Source: Verrucomicrobiota bacterium (GTDB lineage Bacteria > Verrucomicrobiota > Verrucomicrobiia > Opitutales > Opitutaceae). Taken from it: 64,000 nt of DNA. Position numbers and translations under genes: made by a program. Below, piece after piece: positions 35,229 through 45,700 of the stretch. The stretch covers positions 299,210 to 363,209 of the forward strand of contig JAEYWP010000032.1 in assembly GCA_023428905.1 (NCBI GenBank), written 5' to 3'. The notes under the pieces were generated by a model. That model had not been told where the DNA came from, made no database searches, and saw only the letters and a list, made by a program, of their open reading frames with translations. Each line of letters opens with the position of its first letter. The stretch's first letter is position 1.

Positions 35229-35267
35229 GCGGCGCGCCCCTCCCCCGGGGCGCGCCGCTTGTCTTTG
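35229..35267 (+). terminator. Rho-independent terminator after the DUF4142 gene
   Basis: A 12-bp perfect stem, GCGGCGCGCCCC (35229-35240) with GGGGCGCGCCGC (35247-35258) and a 6-nt loop, is followed by TTGTCTTT. It lies about 75 nt after the stop codon and just ahead of the acetyltransferase gene. Confidence 0.8.
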
Positions 35268-35303
35268 GTTCCGCCCCCCGCCAGGCTCGCGGACTCTCAT
35301 TCC

Positions 35304-35822
35304 ATGTCGCCCATCCGCTGCGATCGTCGCCACGCCCCTGCCATCCTGGAGATCTTCAATGATGCCATTCTCCACTCCACCGCCCTATGGGAGTACAAGC
35401 CGCGCACCCCGCAGGTGATGGACGCGTGGTTCGCCGCGAAAGAGGCGGGCAACTACCCGGTCCTCGGCCTCGTCGACGAGAACGGCGCCCTGCTCGGTTT
35501 CTCCAGCTACGGACCGTTCCGCGCGTTTCCCGCCTACAAATACTCCGTCGAACATTCCGTCTACGTGCACCGGGACCACCGCGGCCGCGGCCTGGGCGAG
35601 CGGCTCCTCACCGCGGTGATCGAGGAGGCCCGCGCCCAGGGGTACCACACCCTCCTCGGCGGTATCGATTCCGAAAATACGGCGAGCATCCGGTTGCACC
35701 AGCGGAAGGGCTTCCGGCGCTGTGCCAGCATTCCGGAAGCCGGATACAAGTTCGGCCGCTGGTTGAACCTGGAGTTTTACCAGCTGCTCCTCCCCACCCC
35801 GGAGCGGCCGGTGGAGGGGTGA
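35304..35822 (+). CDS. GNAT N-acetyltransferase, phosphinothricin-acetyltransferase-like
   Basis: A 172-residue GNAT enzyme. It has the Pat/Bar-type N-terminus (AILEIFNDAILHSTALWEYKPRT) and YSVEHSVYVHRDHRGRGLGERLL with the acetyl-CoA loop. LGGIDSENTASIRLHQRKGF follows, also as in that group. The family acetylates small amines such as phosphinothricin or amino-acid analogues; the actual substrate is unknown. It is convergent with the RND gene, with 3 nt between stops. Confidence 0.88.
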   Translation: MSPIRCDRRHAPAILEIFNDAILHSTALWEYKPRTPQVMDAWFAAKEAGNYPVLGLVDENGALLGFSSYGPFRAFPAYKYSVEHSVYVHRDHRGRGLGERLLTAVIEEARAQGYHTLLGGIDSENTASIRLHQRKGFRRCASIPEAGYKFGRWLNLEFYQLLLPTPERPVEG

Positions 35823-35825
35823 GCC

Positions 35826-38800
35826 TCAGCCCTGCTTCTTTTCCAACGGGTGCTGCCGGACGCGGAAGAGCTTCAGCACCGCCACGAAAAAGAGCGGAAT
35901 GAAGAAAATCCCGAGGAGGGTCGCCGCGAGGGTGCCTCCGAGCACGCCGGTACCGATCGCATTGCGCCCTCCGGCACCGGCCCCGCTGCTGATCGCCAGG
36001 GGAAGCACACCCAAACCGAAGGCGAGCGAGGTCATGAGGATGGGCCGCAACCGCTGCCGCGCGGCCCCGACCGCCGCCTGCACCAGCGGCAGCCCGCGGT
36101 CGAAACCCTCCTTGGCGAATTCCACAATCAGGATCGCGTTTTTCGCCGACAAGCCGACCACGGTCAAAAGGCCGACCTGGAAGTACACGTCGTTTGACAT
36201 CCCGCGGGTCAGCACTGCCAGGAGGGTACCAATCAAGCCGAGCGGTACCACCAGGAGCACCGCGGCGGGAATGGCCCAACTCTCGTAGAGCGCCGCCAGA
36301 CAGAGGAAGACCACCAGCAGGGACAGAGTGTAAAGCGCCGGAGCCTGCGCGCCGGATTGCCGCTCCTCATAAGACAGTCCGCTCCATTCAAATCCCACCC
36401 CGGCAGGCAGCTTCGCGGCAATTTCCTCCATCGCCTGCATCGCTTCGCCCGTGCTGTGCCCCGGCGCCGCCTCACCCTGGATGGCCCGCGCCGCCACGCC
36501 ATTATAGCGCTCCAGACGCGGAGAACCCGTGGTCCAATGCGTGCTGGCAAAGGCGGAAAACGGAACCATCTCTCCGCGGCTGTTGCGGACAAACCAGCGG
36601 TCCACGTCCGAAGGCTGCATCCGGAAGGGAGCGTCTGCCTGGAGGTAGACGCGCTTGACCCGCCCACGGTCGATGAAGTCGTTCACGTAGGCGCTGCCCC
36701 AGGCGGCGGACAGCGTCCGGTTGATGTCGGCGAGGGAGAGTCCCAGCGCCGCCGCTTTCTCGCGATCGACGTCGATCTGAAACTGCGGCGTATCCTCGAG
36801 CCCGTTGGGCCGCACGTTGGCGAGGCGCGGATTTTGCGCCACCATTCCGAGGAGTTGGTTGCGGGCCTGCATCAGGCGCTCATGGCCGATGTTTCCGATG
36901 TCCTTCAGGCGAAAGTCGAAACCGCTCGCCGTGCCAAGCTCCGACACCGCAGGTGGGGTGAAGGCCACCGCAATGGCATTTCGGATACGTGAGAACTGCG
37001 CCAGCGCCCTCATCTGGATGGCCCGCGCCGAGCCGGTTTTACCGTCTCGTTCGTCCCAGGGCTTCAACTTAACGAACATCAGGGCCTGGTTCTGCCCGGC
37101 CCCGGCGAAGCTGAAACCGGCGACGCCAAAGACCGCCTCGACCGCATCTTTCTCATTTTGGAGATAATGCTGCTCCATCGTGGTCAGGACCTCGAGCGTC
37201 TGCTCCATCGTCGAACCCGGCGTCAGTTGAGCGAAGGAAAACATGTACCCCTGGTCCTCGTCGGGCAGGAAGCCCGTCGGGATCCGTGAATACAGCAGCG
37301 CCGCCGCGCCCACGATCACCGTGTACACGATCAGCATGCGCCCGCCGCGGTGCACCATCAGCGCAACGCCGTTGGAGTACCGGTCGGCGTTGCGGTTGAA
37401 GAAGCGGTTAAACCAGCCAAAGAATCCCCGCTCACTGGCATGGTGGCCTTTTGCCACGGGCTTGAGCAACGTGGCGGTGAGGGCGGGGGTAAAGACGATC
37501 GCCACAATCACGGACAAGGTCATGGCAGTGACCACCGTGATGGAGAATTGGCGGTAGATCACGCCGGTCGAGCCGCCGAAAAACGCCATCGGGATGAACA
37601 CGGCCGAGAGGACCAATCCGATGCCCACCAAGGCGCCCGTGATCTGGTTCATCGACTTGAGGGTGGCCTCGCGTGGCGACAATCCCTCCTCGCTCATCAC
37701 GCGCTCGACGTTCTCCACCACCACGATGGCGTCGTCTACCAGCAGGCCGATCGCCAGCACGATGCCGAAAAGGGTCAGCGTGTTGATGGTGAAGCCGGCC
37801 GCCGCCATCACCGCAAAGGTCCCGAGCAGCACCACCGGCACCGCAATCGTCGGGATCAGGGTGGCGCGCAGGTTCTGGAGAAACAGATACATCACCAGGA
37901 ACACCAGCACCACCGCCTCGACCAGCGTGACGATCACTTCATGGATCGAAATGCGGACAAAGGGCGTCGTATCCAGCGGGTACTCCACCCGCACTCCCTC
38001 CGGAAAAAACGGCTTCATCGCTTCGATCTGGCGCCGCACCCCGTCGGCGGTGGCGAGCGCGTTGGCCCCCGAGGCGGGGCGCACCGCCATGCCGGCAGAG
38101 GGTTTGCCATTGAAGCGTGACTGCGTGGCGTAACTCTCCGCCCCGAGTTCGACCCGGGCCACGTCGCGCAGGCGGACCTGCGAGCCATCGGGCAGCACCC
38201 GCAGCAGGATCGCCCCAAACTGCTCCGCGGTCTGGAGCCGCGACTGCGCATTGATCGTGGCATTGAGGACCTGACCGGGAATCGCAGGCATGCCCCCGAG
38301 CTGGCCGGCCGACACCTGCGCGTTCTGCGCCTGGATGGCGGCGACGATTTCCGACACCGAAAGGCTGTAGTTGATCAGGCGGTCCGGATTCAGCCAGATG
38401 CGCATCGCGTATTGCGCGCCGAAGACCTGCACATCGCCCACGCCGGGAACGCGACTGAGCGGGTCCTGCACCGAGCTGACGAGGAAGTCGCCGAGATCCG
38501 ACGCGGAAAGCCGGCCGTCCTCCGAGACAAACGCGACCAGCATAAGGAAGTTGCGGGTCGCCTTGTTCACGCTCACGCCCTGCTGCTGCACCTCCTGGGG
38601 AAGCAGGGGCATCGCCAGCTGCAGCTTGTTCTGCACCTGCACCTGGGCCGTATCCACATTGGCCTGCGCATCAAATGTGAGGGTGATCTGCGCCGTTCCG
38701 CTGGCATCGCTGGTCGACTCCATGTAGCGCAGGAAATCGAGGCCGTTCATCTTCTGCTCGATCACCTGCGTGACGCTGTCCTCCAGCGTCTTCGCCGAAG

Positions 38801-38954
38801 CGCCGGGATACACCGCGCGGATCACCACCGACGGCGGGGCAATCGCAGGATATTGGGAGACCGGCAGGCCAATGATGGCCAGCACGCCGGCGACCATGAT
38901 GACGATCGCGATGACCCAGGCGAAGATGGGCCGATTGACAAAAAAGCGGGACAT
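35826..38954 (-). CDS. RND efflux transporter, HAE1 family (AcrB/MexB-like)
   Basis: A 1042-residue inner-membrane proton-driven drug exporter. It starts MSRFFVNRPIFAWVIAIVIM and has the porter-domain phrase YPGASAKTLEDSVTQVIEQ. The proton-relay pair is in GLLVDDAIVVVENVER, and the C-terminus is normal (GRNAIGTGVLGGTLAATLLG). Length and motifs match AcrB/MexB. It follows the adaptor gene by 27 nt. No outer-membrane factor gene is in the operon, so it must use one encoded elsewhere. Confidence 0.96.
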   Translation of the reverse strand: MSRFFVNRPIFAWVIAIVIMVAGVLAIIGLPVSQYPAIAPPSVVIRAVYPGASAKTLEDSVTQVIEQKMNGLDFLRYMESTSDASGTAQITLTFDAQANVDTAQVQVQNKLQLAMPLLPQEVQQQGVSVNKATRNFLMLVAFVSEDGRLSASDLGDFLVSSVQDPLSRVPGVGDVQVFGAQYAMRIWLNPDRLINYSLSVSEIVAAIQAQNAQVSAGQLGGMPAIPGQVLNATINAQSRLQTAEQFGAILLRVLPDGSQVRLRDVARVELGAESYATQSRFNGKPSAGMAVRPASGANALATADGVRRQIEAMKPFFPEGVRVEYPLDTTPFVRISIHEVIVTLVEAVVLVFLVMYLFLQNLRATLIPTIAVPVVLLGTFAVMAAAGFTINTLTLFGIVLAIGLLVDDAIVVVENVERVMSEEGLSPREATLKSMNQITGALVGIGLVLSAVFIPMAFFGGSTGVIYRQFSITVVTAMTLSVIVAIVFTPALTATLLKPVAKGHHASERGFFGWFNRFFNRNADRYSNGVALMVHRGGRMLIVYTVIVGAAALLYSRIPTGFLPDEDQGYMFSFAQLTPGSTMEQTLEVLTTMEQHYLQNEKDAVEAVFGVAGFSFAGAGQNQALMFVKLKPWDERDGKTGSARAIQMRALAQFSRIRNAIAVAFTPPAVSELGTASGFDFRLKDIGNIGHERLMQARNQLLGMVAQNPRLANVRPNGLEDTPQFQIDVDREKAAALGLSLADINRTLSAAWGSAYVNDFIDRGRVKRVYLQADAPFRMQPSDVDRWFVRNSRGEMVPFSAFASTHWTTGSPRLERYNGVAARAIQGEAAPGHSTGEAMQAMEEIAAKLPAGVGFEWSGLSYEERQSGAQAPALYTLSLLVVFLCLAALYESWAIPAAVLLVVPLGLIGTLLAVLTRGMSNDVYFQVGLLTVVGLSAKNAILIVEFAKEGFDRGLPLVQAAVGAARQRLRPILMTSLAFGLGVLPLAISSGAGAGGRNAIGTGVLGGTLAATLLGIFFIPLFFVAVLKLFRVRQHPLEKKQG

Positions 38955-38981
38955 GGGAAAAGCGCTCGGGAAAGAGGTTGA

Positions 38982-40160
38982 TCACTTGCCCGCGGGGGGC
39001 GGGACGACAGGGCTGGCCGGCACAGCCGCGGCCGCCGACACGGGGCGGACTTCCATTCCCGGTCTCAGACGCTGTAACCGGTCCACCACGACACGGTCTC
39101 CCGCTTGCAGTCCCGCTTCCACCAGCCAATCCGCGCCAAGGGTGCGCGCAGTGGTGAGGGTGCGGACCTGCACCTTGTTGTCGGGCCCCACCACAAAGAC
39201 CGTGCCTTCCCCACGGGGGGACCGGGACACCGCCGGCTGGGGCACGAGGATCGCGTGATCGAGACGGGCCTCCTCCACCCGCGCGCGCACAAACATGCCG
39301 GGCAGCAACAGCCGGTTCGGGTTGGGGAAAACGGCGCGCACCCGAATTGAGCCCGTGGAAGGGCTGACCGTCACATCGGAGAACTGCATCCTCCCCTCCT
39401 CGCCATAAACGGAGCCGTCATCGAGCAGGAGGCTGACGCGCGCCTCGCCCGCGGCGACGCCCTGCACCCGACCGCTCTGGAGCGCCCGCTGAAGGCGCAA
39501 GGCGTCGGTGCTCGACTGCGTCAGGTCCACGTAGATCGGATCCAGTTGCTGGATTGTGGCCAGCAGCGTGGCCGTCCCCTGCTGGACGTACGCGCCCTCC
39601 GTGACCTCTGAACGCCCGATGCGCCCAGACAGCGGAGCCACCACGCGGGTGTACCCGAGATTGATCTGGGCGGACTGCAACGCGGCCCGCGCCGCCGCCA
39701 CCTCCGCCTCCCCCGCCTTGTGCGCGGCCTCCGCATTATCGTAGTCCTGCTGGCTGACCGCCTGGGCACCGAGCAGGGTGCGCACGCGTTCGACCTGAAT
39801 CGCACTCTGGCTCGCGCTCGCCTCCGCGCGGGCGAGGTTGCCCGCGGCAACGTCGAGCGCGGCCTGATACGGGGAGGGGTCGATCTCATACAGGACCTGG
39901 CCCTCGGTCACATCGCTGCCTTCCTCAAAAAGGCGCTTCTGAACGATCCCGCTGACGCGCGCCCGAACCTCGGCGATACGAAAGGCGGACGTCCGGCCGG
40001 GCAGGTCTTCGGTCAGGGTAACCGGCCTCGGTTGCAGCGTGAGCACGGCGACCTCCATCGGACCCGCAGAGGCGCCAGGCGCCGTTTCCGCTTTTCGGCC
40101 ACAGGCGCTCACCAGGAGCGAAAAGCCTAGCAGCACCGCGACAGAGAGGCGGGTGCGCAT
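38982..40160 (-). CDS. RND periplasmic adaptor (AcrA/MexA-like lipoprotein)
   Basis: A 392-residue membrane-fusion protein. A lipoprotein signal (LLGFSLLVSAC) is followed by the lipoyl/hairpin architecture. GIVQKRLFEEGSDVTEGQVLYEIDPSPYQAALD leads into an alpha-hairpin, and INLGYTRVVAPLSGRIGRS into the beta-barrel. The C-terminal part GRPSHAN-like region is replaced by LLLPGMFVRARVEEA typical of AcrA. The ATG at 40160 gives the signal peptide directly; ATG 40199 would add 13 residues. It sits between marR and the RND pump gene. Confidence 0.93.
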   Translation of the reverse strand: MRTRLSVAVLLGFSLLVSACGRKAETAPGASAGPMEVAVLTLQPRPVTLTEDLPGRTSAFRIAEVRARVSGIVQKRLFEEGSDVTEGQVLYEIDPSPYQAALDVAAGNLARAEASASQSAIQVERVRTLLGAQAVSQQDYDNAEAAHKAGEAEVAAARAALQSAQINLGYTRVVAPLSGRIGRSEVTEGAYVQQGTATLLATIQQLDPIYVDLTQSSTDALRLQRALQSGRVQGVAAGEARVSLLLDDGSVYGEEGRMQFSDVTVSPSTGSIRVRAVFPNPNRLLLPGMFVRARVEEARLDHAILVPQPAVSRSPRGEGTVFVVGPDNKVQVRTLTTARTLGADWLVEAGLQAGDRVVVDRLQRLRPGMEVRPVSAAAAVPASPVVPPPAGK

Positions 40161-40209
40161 GCGCTGCGATGAAGGACAGTGAAGCTCGATTGAGTTCATG
40201 GAAAAAACG

Positions 40210-40734
40210 TCATGCGATCTGCGCCGCGCGCGTTGCCAGCAGTCGGCATTCATCGACGAGCGCGCTTCGGTGGGGAAGGGAAAGCGCCGTCCCGATCTCG
40301 GAGGCCGCATGGAGAAACCGGTGGATCAGCTCACCCGCCGCCGCCCGCCCATCCGTCGTCAGTTCGATCCACGAGGCGCGGCGATCATCCCCACGACGCA
40401 CCCGCGAGACCCAGCCGCGACGCTCGAGGCCGTCGAGAATTCCCGTCATGGCAGAGCGCGAAACCCCTGCGTGAAGTGCGAGTTCAGCCGGCGACGAAGG
40501 CACCGGATCCAGCGCGTAAAGGCTGACCAGCGCACAGATCCGCCCCGCCGAGTACGTTTCATCTCCCATCAGGCGCACGATCGCATGGGACACCCCGCGA
40601 AACGCCTTCAAGAGCGCAATCACCGCGCCCACGGCCTCCGGGTCGCCGATGCCTCCCTGACGCGAACACTGCAGGAGCACGTGTTCGGGGTCGGAGTCGG
40701 CGGGGGCGGGACGACGGGAGGTGGGTGCGGGCAT
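40210..40734 (-). CDS. MarR-family transcriptional regulator
   Basis: A 174-residue winged-helix regulator. The recognition region is SPAELALHAGVSRSAMTGILDGLERRGWVSRVRRGDDRRASWIELTTDGRAAA, typical of MarR wing sequences with DDRR. It is the first gene of a marR-adaptor-RND operon, 49 nt before the adaptor gene, so it probably represses the pump and itself. An ATG at 40734 is chosen; the frame extends 19 codons upstream. Confidence 0.92.
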   Translation of the reverse strand: MPAPTSRRPAPADSDPEHVLLQCSRQGGIGDPEAVGAVIALLKAFRGVSHAIVRLMGDETYSAGRICALVSLYALDPVPSSPAELALHAGVSRSAMTGILDGLERRGWVSRVRRGDDRRASWIELTTDGRAAAGELIHRFLHAASEIGTALSLPHRSALVDECRLLATRAAQIA

Positions 40735-40790
40735 GGCGGTGCAGTCTAGTCGCACGTCGCTCAGCCGAGAAATACTTCGTTGGCTCAACA

Positions 40791-40811
40791 CTTATGCCTT
40801 CGCGGCATAAG
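40791..40811. promoter_or_regulatory. Palindrome CTTATGCC-5-GGCATAAG upstream of marR
   Basis: A perfect 8-bp inverted repeat with a TTCGC loop lies 57-77 nt upstream of the marR ATG and 39-59 nt after the lysR stop. It has no T-run, so an operator for MarR or another regulator is at least as likely as a lysR terminator. Confidence 0.55.
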
Positions 40812-40849
40812 CCCTTCAGTCCCGAACGGTCTTGGCGCGGGTGCGCCCG

Positions 40850-41737
40850 TCAGCGGCCGCCGGCTGTCTCCCGGTGGAGGGCCTGCGCGTACTCGGCGAC
40901 AAAGCGGCTCGGGGTGTCTGCCCGCCACACCGCCAGCAACTCGTACGGGTCGCAGTCAGTCTCCAGGACATGAAAGCCATGCCGGTCGGCGGGCATGAAC
41001 GCCTCCGGCAGCAGCACCACGCCCTCCCCCGCGGTGACGAGCGCGGCCATCCCCTGGAGAGAACCCGTGGTGCGTCCGAAGCGCGGGGTGAACTGCGCCG
41101 GTCGCATGATTTGCGACATCAGCGCGCGAAACCCCGGGTACCGGGCCTCGTCCAGCGCGATCCAGCGTTCATCCCGCAAGGCACGCAGGGGCACGCTTCG
41201 CTCCTCCGCCCGGGGATGGCTCAGGGGCAGGAGGATCCGCATCGGGGAACTGAGGATGTGCAGGAATTCCAGGCCTTCGCGCAGGCCGATCTGCCGCGAG
41301 GCGACAAAACCGACGTGTATGCGCCCATCCAATACTGCGGCGATGTGCTCATGGCTGGGCAGTTCGACAAAGTTGATCGCCAGTCCCGGGCAATCCTGCA
41401 GCAGCTGACGCGCAGCCGCCGCGATGGGGGCGGGCAGGTTCCAGTCGGACCCGATGTTCAACTCTCCGGTCACTCCCGCCCCGACCCGGCGGGTGGACTG
41501 CACCGCCTCCTCCAGGCGCCGCAGGAGTTCGCGCGTCTCCTCCAGGAAATGGCGGCCGGCATCGGTCAGTCGCACCTGCGAGGTGGAACGCTGCAGCAGG
41601 ACCACGCCCAGCTCGGCCTCGAGGTCGCGCACCTGGCGCGAAAGCGCGGGTTGCGCCACACGCAGCCGCTCCGCCGCGCGGCTGAAATTCAGCGTGTCGG
41701 CCACCGCATGGAAATAGCGCAGATGCCTCAACTCCAT
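40850..41737 (-). CDS. LysR-family transcriptional regulator
   Basis: A 295-residue regulator. The N-terminal helix-turn-helix is MELRHLRYFHAVADTLNFSRAAERLRVAQPALSRQVRDLEAELG, the classic LysR form. A substrate-binding domain follows (LNIGSDWNLPAPI, LPSHEHIAAVLDGRIHVGFV). It is divergent from an exported-protein gene with 112 nt between. This is the usual LysR layout, so that gene is a candidate target. The effector is unknown. The ATG at 41737 is the family start. Confidence 0.94.
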   Translation of the reverse strand: MELRHLRYFHAVADTLNFSRAAERLRVAQPALSRQVRDLEAELGVVLLQRSTSQVRLTDAGRHFLEETRELLRRLEEAVQSTRRVGAGVTGELNIGSDWNLPAPIAAAARQLLQDCPGLAINFVELPSHEHIAAVLDGRIHVGFVASRQIGLREGLEFLHILSSPMRILLPLSHPRAEERSVPLRALRDERWIALDEARYPGFRALMSQIMRPAQFTPRFGRTTGSLQGMAALVTAGEGVVLLPEAFMPADRHGFHVLETDCDPYELLAVWRADTPSRFVAEYAQALHRETAGGR

Positions 41738-41849
41738 CCGCGAACCATGAAGAAGGGACGCCGCCTTGGCCAGTGCGGGGTTCGCCAGCGCAGCCGCGCC
41801 AGATTTGCCTTTCTGCGCGGCGAGACCGACGGTGCGTGCGCTTTCCCCC

Positions 41850-42572
41850 ATGAAAACCGTCACCTTGGCTGCTGTGTGTCTGGCCACCCTCACCCCGGTC
41901 CACGCCCAAGCCCCTGGCGCCGCGGCGGGAAGCGGTCGCGTGATCATCCTGGATTCCGCGGCGCGCTCCGACCGGTTGCTTTGGCTCAGCCTGCTCCAGG
42001 ATCGGGGCGGAGACTGGAATGAGCGCGGCGGACCGCTCATTCACGCCGAGAGCAGCCTGCGGGAGCTCGACGTCGCGCTGAGCTGGGCGGCACGCCAACG
42101 CGCGCTCCAGACCCCGACCGTTCCACGCCTCCCCGAGCTGCCGCGCACCGTGCCCGATGCGAGCGAGCCCCTTTGGCTGTCGCCGACGTTTTTCGAGGAA
42201 ATCGACGCTGCGGGGCGGGCGGCGGCGGTCCCGGCCAACCGGACGGGCGACGACCACGAAGGTCTGCTGCTGCTCAACCTCCGTCTCGCGCATTTGGAGC
42301 GGGAGAGTGTCGCTGCGCTGCGAGCCGGGGGCTTACCCCCAGACGCGCTGCAGGACGAGCGCCGCCGCCTGAGGGAGCGGCGCGACCAGATGGCCAAAAA
42401 ACTGGGCACGGCCAAGGCGGAGCTGATGCCCGCCACCCTCCAGCAGGACCGAGCGGTGGTCCGGGGGGAAGAGCAGGGACTGCTGCAGAAGCGCCTTTCC
42501 GACAGGGCGTTGTCACCGGCCGAGCGCAGCGAAATCGAGCGCTTGCTTAAATTCTCCCAGCTGGAGCCCTAG
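41850..42572 (+). CDS. Exported protein of unknown function, divergent from lysR
   Basis: A 240-residue protein with a signal peptide (VTLAAVCLATLTPVHA). The C-terminal half is helical and charged, probably coiled coil (LNLRLAHLERESVAALR, QDERRRLRERRDQMAKKL, PAERSEIERLLKF). No family is recognised. The ATG at 41850 directly precedes the signal peptide. Its divergent position to a LysR gene suggests regulation by it. Confidence 0.65.
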   Translation: MKTVTLAAVCLATLTPVHAQAPGAAAGSGRVIILDSAARSDRLLWLSLLQDRGGDWNERGGPLIHAESSLRELDVALSWAARQRALQTPTVPRLPELPRTVPDASEPLWLSPTFFEEIDAAGRAAAVPANRTGDDHEGLLLLNLRLAHLERESVAALRAGGLPPDALQDERRRLRERRDQMAKKLGTAKAELMPATLQQDRAVVRGEEQGLLQKRLSDRALSPAERSEIERLLKFSQLEP

Positions 42573-42710
42573 GCGCTTACGCAGGGGGCCGTTCTGGCTG
42601 AGGACTCTTCGCCACCTTCGTCGCGGGAACGAGGGATTGCCGCTGAAGTTTCAGAGGCCCCAGCCGATCTAGGAGCACACAGGCGTTTGTCCGCGCGCAA
42701 CTCTGCACGG

Positions 42711-45700
42711 ATGCCGCCGGTGCGACTTCAACTGGCCCGTGACCCGGTGTCGGCTCCCCTTCCCAACGCTTCTCGTCCCAGCTGCCGCTGGGCACGTCTC
42801 GCCGTCTGCCTGAGTTTGACCCTCGGCAGCGCCGCCGCTTTGCGCGCCCAGGAGGAGGCCCCCCGGCGGCACTTGAGCCTCGTCCAGGACGTGTGGGCGA
42901 TTCCTGAAGCGGACAAGGACGTCCCCTATTCGTTGGATGGCGAGATCACGGTCCTCTATTACGACGCGGATTGGAAACTCTTCTGGGGACGCTTCGACGG
43001 CCCGGGCGTGTACCTGCCGTTGTCAAACAAACCGCTTCCCCTCCGGTCGGGCCAACGCGTCCGAATGACCGGCGAGTTCATCGCGAGCGAGGGCCTCAAT
43101 CCCGACCGGCTACGTATCACCGTCCTCGAAGAGCAGGTGGCGCTGAGCCCGCACCCGATCAGTGGAGACCTCGACGCCCTGGCGAAGGAAAACGCCGAAT
43201 ACGGTTCGCTCGAGGGCTACGTCAACGCCGCCACGGAGGTGGACCCGCGCCACCTCCGCCTGCAGCTTTCCGTTCACGAACACCTGTTCAACGTCACCGT
43301 GCAGCTGGGGGAGTATGATCCGATTCCCGACTACACCGGCACCTTTGTGCGCGTGGAGGGCACGCTGATCCTAACGCGAACCCCCGGCGGCGCCATCACC
43401 TCCGCCGAAGTCTGGGCGGCGTCCCCACGCAGCCTTACGGTGACACGCACGTTGTCCGACCATCCCGACTTCCAGCTGCCGGTGACACCGATCGATCAGC
43501 TGCAGGACATGGGCGCGCTGGTCCGCGCGCGCGTCCGGGGCGTGATCCGCAGTGTGGTTCCGGGAAAGTCGCTGGTGCTGCGGGATGACACCGGGCAGAT
43601 TGAGCTGCTGACGGCGCAAACCCTCGATTTTGGCCCGGGCAAGATCATCGACGCGGTCGGTGATATCCGGATCAACAATACGCAATGGCAGCTCTCGCGG
43701 GGCATCTTCCGACCCACCGAGATGGCCTCCGGTGAGAATCCCGAAGCCAGCCGGCTCCGACTCGACAAGCTCCGCCTCGCCGACCAGGTGATCCCGCTGT
43801 CGCACGACGAGGCAGACCGGGGATTCAAGGTGCGGCTCTCCGGCGTCGTCACCTGGTCCAGCCCGCATTCCGAGACATTTTTCCTCTCCGACGCCAGCGG
43901 CGGGGTGCAGGTCCGCCTGCCCCCGGGCGCCACGCCACCCGCACCGGAGCGCCACCTGCGCCTCACCGGTGCGACCGCGTCGGGCGACTACGCTCCCTTG
44001 GTGGTGGCGAGCCAGATCACTGTCCTGGGGACCACCGGACTACCGAAGGCGGACCGGCTCTCCCTGGAACAACTGCTGACCGGCATCGAGGAGGCGCGCT
44101 GGGTCGCGATCGACGGCTACGTGCGAGCCGTGGTCCAGGACGGCCCCTGGGCCCTGATCGATGTCCTCACCTCCGGTGGTTCCTTCCAGGCGCGCATGGA
44201 CTGGTCTCACCCGGTCACGGCCCTGACCGGCTCGGTGGTTGCCTTTGAAGGGGTGTGCTCCGCCCTTGCGGACGAACACCGCCAGCTGACTGGCGTGCAG
44301 CTTTGGGTGCCCTCCCTGGCCCATGCGACCCTGCTGGAGGCCGCCCCGGCCGATCCGTTCGCGGTGACGCCACGCTCCGTCGCCAGCCTCCGCCGCTTCA
44401 GCACGCTGCGCCAGAGCAACCGGCGCGTTCACCTCACCGGTGTCGTGACGCATCTGATACGCGGACGCGAACTGACCTTGCAGGACGAGACCGCCGCCGT
44501 GCGGGTCTTCACCCGCGACGAACATGGTCTGACGCCAGGGCAATCCGTCAGCGTGGTCGGTTTTCCCACCCGCGAGGATGAGCGCCTCGTCCTGCGCGAG
44601 GCATCGGTGCGGCCCAGCCCGGGCGAGGGTGTCCCCCTCAAGCCGGCCGTGCTGGACGCGTCCTCCGCACCGCTGCAGCAGCTGGATCGCCGGCTCGTGA
44701 CGGTGGAGGGTCGCGTCCTCGACACACTCAGCAGCGAACGGGAAACCCGCCTCAGTCTGCAGCGCGGCCAGCAGATTTTCCAGGCGGTGCTGGGCAGCTC
44801 CGGCGAGGTGAACGCCAACGCGCTCCCGGCCGCAGGCGCCCTCGTCTCTCTCACCGGCGTTTACGACGTCAACGGCGAGTCGGAGGCCGGCCACCAGCGT
44901 TTCCAGCTGCACCTGCGCTCGCTCGGCGACATCCACCTCGTCCGCGCTGCACCGTGGTGGACAACCGAGCGCGCGCTGGCGGTGACCGCGGTGGGCGGGC
45001 TGGCCGCCCTCCTCGGTTTCGGCTGGGTCATCGCCCTGCGTCGCCGCGTCAACCAGCAGACCGACCAGCTCCGACGCCAGTGGGAGAGCCAGGAGCGGCT
45101 GCGCGCGCGCCACATCGAGATCGTCGAGAACGCCAGCGATTTCATTTTCACGACCGACGAGTCGGGCTGTTTTACCTCCTTTAACGCCGCCGGCGAGGCG
45201 CTGACCGGCTTCAACCGCTCCGAAGTGCGCCGGCTGCGGCTGGCGGACCTGATCCAGTTCGACGACGACACCGCCTCCGGGGCCCTCCAGGGACGGCTCA
45301 TGACCCGCGACGGGCGTATCATATGGGTGGAGACAAGCACCCGTCCCATCCTCGAGGAGGGCCGCCGGGTCGGCGACCTCGGCATCGTGCGCGACATCAG
45401 CAAGCGCAAGCAGATCGAGGACGAGTTGAAGCGGGCCCGCGACACCGCCGAGGCGACCGTGCGCTCGAAGGGCGCTTTCCTCGCCAACATGAGCCATGAG
45501 ATCCGCACGCCGATGAACGGCGTGATCGGGATCAGCAACCTGCTCCTCGACACTCCCCTTTCCCAGGAGCAGAAGGATTTTGCCGAAACCATCCGGTCGA
45601 GCGCAGAGGCGCTGCTCACCGTGCTCAACGACATCCTTGATTTTTCGAAGATAGAGGCGGGCAAGCTCCGGTTCGAGGTCACTGATTTCAACCTGCGCGA

